Positions 59,690 through 64,000 of a stretch of DNA of 64,000 nucleotides are shown in pieces (within the stretch, counting starts at the first letter, position 1; each line of letters opens with the position of its first letter). The position numbers and the translations under genes are program-made. This DNA is from CBDANZ01 sp965197865 (GTDB lineage Bacteria > Acidobacteriota > Vicinamibacteria > Vicinamibacterales > CAVVIG01): positions 248,001 to 312,000 of the forward strand of contig CBDANZ010000002.1 in assembly GCA_965197865.1 (NCBI GenBank), read 5' to 3'. A model generated the notes under the pieces. The model did no database searches. It had not been told where the DNA came from and saw nothing but the letters and a program-made list of their open reading frames with translations.

Positions 59690-59810
59690 TTCGCGGAAAG
59701 CGCGAGAAGCCGAGTGTTTGATGCTCCGCGATGGACTACCGGTGTTCGAGGGCGACGCCGACGCGCTTCGCCGCTCAGACGACCCGTATCTGCAGACGTT
59801 TCTATCGTAG
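59690..59810 (+). pseudogene. C-terminal fragment of an MlaF-type ABC transporter ATPase
   Basis: The frame reads AECLMLRDGLPVFEGDADALRRSDDPYLQTFLS to a TAG at 59810. This is the typical end of MlaF, the ATPase of the phospholipid/MCE transporter (compare the usual DG...EG...L..S.DP....F pattern). Only about 40 residues remain and no ATPase motifs are present. It lies directly after uvrB and before the decayed MlaD gene, so the rest of mlaF (and mlaE) appears to have been deleted up to uvrB. Confidence 0.5.
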
Positions 59811-59816
59811 CTGTCA

Positions 59817-59853
59817 GCCTTCAGCAGACAGCCGGGAGCTGATAGCTGAAGGC
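59817..59853 (+). repeat. Inverted repeat related to the GCTGATA element
   Basis: GCCTTCAGC at 59817-59825 is complementary to GCTGAAGGC at 59845-59853 with a 19-base loop, and the second arm is preceded by AGCTGATA. This resembles the GCTGATA heptamers at 29896-29916. No T-run follows. Confidence 0.5.
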
Positions 59854-59868
59854 CAGGGGGTAACTGAT

Positions 59869-60915
59869 ATGCCCCGCACACGCTCGCATGCCTGGTCGAA
59901 ACTCAAGGCTCGGCATGCTCACGATCGCCGCGATGAGCATTGCCGTCGTCACGATTTTCATGCTCACCGGCGATCGCGGATTTCTCTGGCAGCGCTACAA
60001 TCTGAAGACGCGGTTTGCCAGCGTCCCCTGGCTCAAGAAGGGGTCGCCTGTTCGGGTCGCCGGCGTCGAAGTGTGAAGCGTGACGGCGGTCGAGCTCGCC
60101 GGCGAACAGGTGGACGTCATCTTCGAAGTCAACGAATGCGTCAACGATCGGATTATCAGCAATTCGGTGGCGACGCTCCGGTCGGTCTGGCTGCTCGGGG
60201 AGAGCGCGGTCGACATCACGGCTTCGACCCGGTGTGAGCCGATTCCGGAATGGGGGTACGTACCGCAGGGCCGCGAGATAGCGCAGTTCGCCGACATTAC
60301 GACCCAGGTCGGGCAAGGCGTCGATGGGCTTTCCAGTCTGATCGGAGACGTTCAGGCCGGGCGCGGGACGGTCGGGAAACTGATGACCGATGAAAGGCTG
60401 TACAGCGAGTTGCGGCGGTTTGCGGCCGGCGCCGGCGATCTCACGGATGGCCTGAAGATTAAGGACGTGGAACGCTGGGAAGGCTACTGAACGCCCCGAA
60501 GGCGGCCGAGGCCCTCGAAACCTCGCTCGCCAACATTGAGGCCCTCACACACCAGATCAACGCGGGCGAGGGCAGCCTCGGCAAGTTGTTGAAGGACGAC
60601 AGGTTCGCGCGCTCGCTGACCTCCGCGACGGCAAATATCGACACGCTGGCCCGCAAGCTCAATTCCGGTGAAGGCATGGCGGGGAAGCTGATGACGGACC
60701 CGGAGCTGTTCAACCGTTTGAATTCGGCCACCGAACGGCTCGACCAGCTCGTGGCACGGCTGAACAGCGGCGAGAGGGAACCGCGGGACAGTTGCTGAAA
60801 GATCGACAGTTATATGAGAACATGAACTAAGGTCACGAACGAGATCTCATCGCTCATCACGGAGATACGCAAGGACCAGCGAAAGTATCTCAGCGTGAAA
60901 GTGAGTATCTTGTAG
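59869..60915 (+). pseudogene. Decayed MlaD/MCE-domain lipid-transport protein
   Basis: It starts MPRTRSHAWSKLK at 59869, then shifts frame near 59915 into LGMLTIAAMSIAVVTIFML, a membrane anchor followed by QRYNLKTRF and the MCE stretch KGSPVRVAGVEV. A TGA at 60074-60076 replaces a conserved Gly. The frame then continues (SVTAVELAGEQVDVIFEV...) to a stop near 60490. Further frame changes near 60480, 60778 and 60830 are needed to read LLNAPKAAEALETSL, GQLLKDRQLYENMN and the C-terminal KVTNEISSLITEIRK...KYLSVKVSIL, ending at 60915. At least five lesions in about 1 kb mark a long-dead gene. Confidence 0.75.
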
Positions 60916-60932
60916 TTTTGACGGGGGGCGAG

Positions 60933-61208
60933 ATGGCGAGCAACGAAGGGACAGGAGCCGGAAGCGTCCTGCTGGCGTTCATCCTTGGGGCCGTGAGTGG
61001 CGCGGCGGTCGGGCTGCTGTACGCGCCTTCAGCCGGCCGCGAAACGCGCGAATATCTGGGCGACAGGGCGCGCGAAGGGCGCCGACGTGCGGCTGAAACG
61101 GCCGAGAAGAGCCGCGAGGCGGTCAAGCAGGGTCGGGAAACGCTGACGAGCGCCATCGAGCATGGGCGGGAGACCTATCAGCAGGCGCGCGCCCAGGAGC
61201 GCGCGTGA
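60933..61208 (+). CDS. YtxH-like membrane-anchored small protein
   Basis: 91 residues from the ATG at 60933, preceded by a GGGGGGCGAG purine stretch. A Gly/Ala-rich hydrophobic segment (about residues 10-31, SVLLAFILGAVSGAAVGLL) with the YAPSAGRETREYL motif typical of the YtxH family is followed by a charged alpha-helix/coiled coil (RAREGRRRAAETAEKSREAV). Family members are membrane-associated stress or gas-vesicle-like proteins of unclear function. It overlaps the next gene by 4 bases (GTGA). Confidence 0.75.
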   Translation: MASNEGTGAGSVLLAFILGAVSGAAVGLLYAPSAGRETREYLGDRAREGRRRAAETAEKSREAVKQGRETLTSAIEHGRETYQQARAQERA

Positions 61209-61624
61209 GCTGGGGTGAAGTCTTCCTCGGCGTAATCGCCGTTGCGACGCTCGGAACGGCCATTGCCCAGCTCGGCGTGCTGGTCACGGTCAGCCGGCTT
61301 GCGCGGCGCGTCGAGCGGCTGACCGATCAGGTCGAGCGCGACCTGAAGCCCATCGTCGAGCACTGGAACGTCATCGCGCGCGATGTGTCGCGGACGGCTT
61401 CGCTCGCGACGGCGCAAGTGGAGCGGGTCGACCGCGTTCTTGCAGGTCTCGTCGAGCGGCTCGACCGCACGCTCGACGGCGTCCAGGCCGCCGTGTCGAA
61501 ACCGGTGCGCGAGGGTGCCGCCGTGCTCAGCGCGTTTCTTGTCGTCCTCAAACTCATCCGCCGAGACATGCGCGCGCGCCGCGCCCGCTCGCGCACGGAG
61601 GAAGACGATGCGCTGTTCATCTAG
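61205..61624 (+). CDS. Small membrane protein with coiled coil (DUF948-like)
   Basis: 139 residues. GTG start, coupled to the YtxH-like gene by a GTGA overlap. One N-terminal hydrophobic span (about 5-30, VFLGVIAVATLGTAIAQLGVLVTV) is followed by a long amphipathic coiled coil (RRVERLTDQVERDLKPIVEHW, RVDRVLAGLVERLDRTLDGVQ). The layout resembles DUF948, which often accompanies YtxH proteins. Function unknown; an envelope role is plausible. Confidence 0.65.
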   Translation: MSWGEVFLGVIAVATLGTAIAQLGVLVTVSRLARRVERLTDQVERDLKPIVEHWNVIARDVSRTASLATAQVERVDRVLAGLVERLDRTLDGVQAAVSKPVREGAAVLSAFLVVLKLIRRDMRARRARSRTEEDDALFI

Positions 61625-61702
61625 CCCAATCCTTGAACCGGCGCGCTCGGAGTGATAAGACACGTCTAACAACGCCGTCATTCTCAGGGAGGGTAGGGTT
61701 CC

Positions 61703-62242
61703 ATGGTTGTCGTACGTGGATGTCTAGCAGGAGCCTTCATCGCGCTGGTATGCTCCGGTTCCGCCTTCGGCCAGGAGTCGAAATCCGCTCCTCTGGCCAA
61801 GCAGCTCGTTGCGGCGCTCGATGCCGCGAAGTTGGGCAGCATCGCGGCAGGGGATCCCGCCGATCCCAATGTCTTCATCGGCGCGCTCTATATCCCAGGT
61901 CTTCAGCTTCTGACCATCGCCGCACACTACTCGGCGCCCCAGCTGCTCGACGAGCGCCTGGCCAAGCACGAGTACCGCGTCACGTATATCGAGCTGAACA
62001 GCGCCGGCACCGCAGGGTCGAAGGTTTTCATCGAGGATCTAGGCGGGGACGGGTTGAAGGCGACGCGCGAGGACACCACGTTCGACAGCTATGAGGCGAT
62101 GGGGAAGCGTACCACGTTCGACGGCGAGTGGGCAAAGCAGCAGCTGTCGGAGGAGGAGTATCTGAAGATCTTCGCCGCGGCCGATGAGCGGTACTCGCAG
62201 ATGCTCACGGCGCTTGTGGCAGAGGCCAAGAAAGGCCCGTGA
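61703..62242 (+). CDS. Uncharacterised periplasmic protein
   Basis: 179 residues. An N-terminal signal peptide (VRGCLAGAFIALVCSGSAFG) with a cleavage site near residue 23 indicates export. The mature domain has mixed alpha/beta sequence (LAKQLVAALDAAKLGSIAAG, FIGALYIPGLQLLTIAAHY, AKQQLSEEEYLKIFAAADERY). No catalytic motif is seen and no family is recognised. A ribosome site AGGGAGG lies upstream (about 61688-61694), and a weak promoter (TTGAAC 61633-61638, TAAGAC 61656-61661, 17-base spacer) precedes it. Confidence 0.65.
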   Translation: MVVVRGCLAGAFIALVCSGSAFGQESKSAPLAKQLVAALDAAKLGSIAAGDPADPNVFIGALYIPGLQLLTIAAHYSAPQLLDERLAKHEYRVTYIELNSAGTAGSKVFIEDLGGDGLKATREDTTFDSYEAMGKRTTFDGEWAKQQLSEEEYLKIFAAADERYSQMLTALVAEAKKGP

Positions 62243-62510
62243 GCGAAGAGGCAAACGCTCTGGCGGTCCGGCCGCGAGGCGGCTCGCTCCTGAAGTGCTG
62301 GGAGGGAGCGCAAACGCGGCGATGGTGGCGGTGGTGCCTGACCAGCCGCGACCCGGCCCGGTCGACAGGGCGCGGTAATTAAGTCTAGGTGCTCGGCGGA
62401 TCCTGCCAAGGGGAGTCGGCCGCAACACAGATTCAGGACAAGAACATTGATCTCGCAGCAAAGATAAGGTGGGTAGGGCCAGAAGCCCGCTGCAAGCCGC
62501 CATCGCGCGC
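62243..62510. other. Intergenic region without a recognisable gene
   Basis: About 270 bases of GC-rich sequence. A short frame of about 43 codons exists from 62239, but it lacks a ribosome site and any protein-like character, so I do not call it. Nothing else is visible until the tRNA fragment. Confidence 0.5.
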
Positions 62511-62550
62511 GAAGCTACTGGATTCGAACCAGTGACCTCGTGCGTGTGAA
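62511..62550 (-). other. 3' half of a tRNA (possible att site)
   Basis: On the minus strand, a T-arm with GGTTCGAATCC (5-bp stem ACTGG/CCAGT around 62517-62533) is preceded by AGGTC and by an anticodon-loop-like TTCACAC with a 3' stem GCACG. The loop would give anticodon CAC (Val), with U33 and A37 in place. The 5' half (D-arm and acceptor) is absent, and no CCA is encoded. A 3'-half tRNA is the usual footprint of an element integrated into a tRNA gene. The identity as Val is tentative. Confidence 0.45.
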
Positions 62551-62914
62551 ATTTACCTGAGTTAGTGTCGACCCGAGAGCTCGCCGTGTCTAACTATCTG
62601 GCAACGTCGCCTGGAACGACTAGCCTTGACCTGACGCTTCGTGGTGAGCCCCGAGCCGATGGGACTTCTACCGTAGTCGTCCGTTGGCTCCGCGCTCGGT
62701 CCAGAACACTAGGAAGTCCTCCCCCGTGTGGATCCGTTCGGCGACGAGGTCATTGATACGATCGCCGTGCCGTTTACTCGCCGATTGACGACTGCTAACG
62801 GTCCGCGCCCCTGCCGCCCTTCGAGCTTAGCAAGTAAATCAGAAGTTCCTGGGTTGGTCGCGTTGGCGAAAAAAGCCGGGCGCGGCCTAGCAGTCTGTGT
62901 TTAAACCCTGCGAT
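62551..62914. other. Gene-poor tract between the tRNA fragment and the transposase
   Basis: About 360 bases. No protein-like frame or RNA gene is recognised. GTTTAAAC at 62898-62905, near the end of the transposase region, is a perfect 8-base palindrome, and the sequence around 62888-62912 (containing AGCAGTCTGT) may include the terminal inverted repeat of the insertion sequence. Confidence 0.4.
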
Positions 62915-64000
62915 TCACGCGGCGACGGGTAGCAGCTCAAAACAATGACGCGGCGACGACCCCGGCGATCGATCAACGAATCTTGGTTCATGGTTCCCCC
63001 AGAGAGCGCCGAGGCGCGCCCATACGGCGATGAAGACAGCCAAGACGCCTGCGGCGCGGCCCTGCAAGCGCCGTGGCGTGCCGATGCCGAGGCACTGGCG
63101 CATCGCGAGCCCCAAGTTGAAGCCGCCGCCATGAATCAGTAGACGCTTCAAGATGTTGTCGTGTCCCCGCAAGTGCGTGCGTCGCATCCCGCCGGTCTCA
63201 TAGAGGTGGGCAAACGATCGCTCGGCGAGTTCCGCCCGTCGCCGCCGCAAGCGTCGCCCGCGGGCGCCCCGGAGACGGCGGCGATTCCCATGGACGGGCG
63301 CGTACGCATCCGGCGCGTCGGACCAATCGCGCCGGCCACGGTCGGGTTCCGAAATGTACGACCGCAGGCCCACCGCAGCCAGGTCTACCATCGTCTCGTT
63401 GCTGTGATAGCCCTTGTCCGCGACGATGTCCTCCAACCTCCCGCGCGCGTCGGTCGTCGCGTGCGCGGCTTCCACCTGTTCGGCCGCCGTGATCGCCGTC
63501 GTGACAAGCGTCCTCGTGTCGCCCTGATCGGCGCCCTGCACCGTCACCGCGACCAACGCGCCGCTCTCCAGATCGATCGCATGCTCGGCTTTGTGCGCCA
63601 AGTGCGTCTGGCCGTCTTTCATTTTCGCGACCTTCGCGTCAGGATCACTGGGGCTGGTCCACTCGCTGTTCGAGGTTTTCTTCTTCCGCGTGCGATCAAA
63701 CCGCGCCAAGACTTCGCGCGTCGGCGTCTTGATCCCCGAGGCGGCGGCGAGGCGGGTCAGATACGCCTGGTAGGCTTCCCCCGTGTCCCGGCGCACGATA
63801 CTCCGCATGGCGGCGTTGGCCTCCAACGTCGTCGCGTCGATCGCGATCGTCCGGCCCTTCAACAGGCCGGCGGCCGCCAGGCGCTGCTGGACCCACGTGA
63901 ACACCGCCCGGTGCGTCTCCACATCGATCACGCGGCGGGTGCGCGAAATCGTCGAGTGATCCGGGGCCGCCTCCTCCAGCCCGAGTCGCAGGAAGCTCCG
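62915..64000 (-). mobile_element. Insertion sequence transposase, partial (IS4/IS1182-like DDE)
   Basis: The frame is open from the right window edge to a stop at 62915, so about 361 residues are visible and the N-terminus lies outside. Its first residues read SFLRLGLEEAAPDHSTISRTRR, the N-terminal pattern of IS5/IS1182-type transposases. DDE residues are visible: Asp in IAIDATTLEANAAM, Asp in IVADKGYHSNETM and Glu in ELAERSFAHLYETGG. GMRRTHLRGHDNILKRLLIH is the typical C-terminal signature. The frame is intact, so the IS may be functional. The left end is near 62890; the right end is not in the window. Confidence 0.85.

Noticed and set aside
62240..62380. Short frame after the periplasmic protein
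   Set aside because: About 43 codons, Arg/Trp-rich, no ribosome site and no protein-like pattern.

Overview
The window is GC-rich, densely coded chromosomal DNA from a diderm, LPS-producing bacterium. Three things suggest an Acidobacteriota-type organism, possibly Vicinamibacteria: the gene neighbourhoods, the VWFA-type secreted-protein remnant, and the b6-like quinol:cytochrome c operon with a multiheme cytochrome. This placement is inferred from gene content only; no rRNA gene is present.

Layout, left to right. (1) 1-5430: end of a type IV pilus operon (pilP tail, pilQ secretin), two probable exported proteins, a TPR protein and an M24 peptidase. (2) 5444-9808: accB-accC, thiE, folD, coaE. 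(3) 9828-15435, minus strand: kdsB-pyrG-kdsA-kdsD-lapB, a KDO/LPS operon. (4) 15484-19053: a GspC/PilP-like protein, a frameshifted lipid-kinase gene, serA, and a cytochrome c gene interrupted by one in-frame TAG. (5) 19270-27322: a TCA block (icd, mdh, sucCD, and the two-subunit 2-oxoacid:ferredoxin oxidoreductase korAB), then ndk. A structured leader of about 170 nt precedes korA. (6) 27342-34715: a DUF2905-like protein, dcd, and a respiratory operon: HEAT-repeat membrane protein, Rieske protein, b6-like cytochrome b, cytochrome b C-terminal subunit, and a 948-residue octaheme cytochrome c with a coiled coil. (7) 34809-48361: hisS, aspS, phoH, ybeY, corC, era, recO, glyQ, glyS, ppdK. (8) 48362-59683: mutL, rarA, an rRNA methyltransferase, greA, a patatin-like pseudoenzyme, a TrkA-N/DHH protein and uvrB, with gene fossils (corA, a Cys/Met PLP enzyme, a VWA protein) lying between intact genes. 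(9) 59690-62242: remnants of an Mla-type lipid transport operon, then small envelope proteins. (10) 62243-64000: a gene-poor tract with a 3' half-tRNA and a transposase running off the window edge, which looks like the border of an integrated element.

How it works together: the TCA block gives 2-oxoglutarate to succinate conversion through a ferredoxin-linked enzyme instead of the usual dehydrogenase, with ppdK linking PEP and pyruvate. The Rieske/cytochrome b/octaheme operon would pass quinol electrons to periplasmic acceptors. The phoH-ybeY-corC-era-recO and hisS-aspS clusters are standard translation and ribosome-maturation neighbourhoods. No CRISPR array, defence island or biosynthetic cluster was seen. 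The most unusual points are the structured korA leader, the composition of the bc-type complex, a patatin protein lacking its catalytic serine, the density of gene fossils between housekeeping genes, and the possible tRNA attachment site at the right end.
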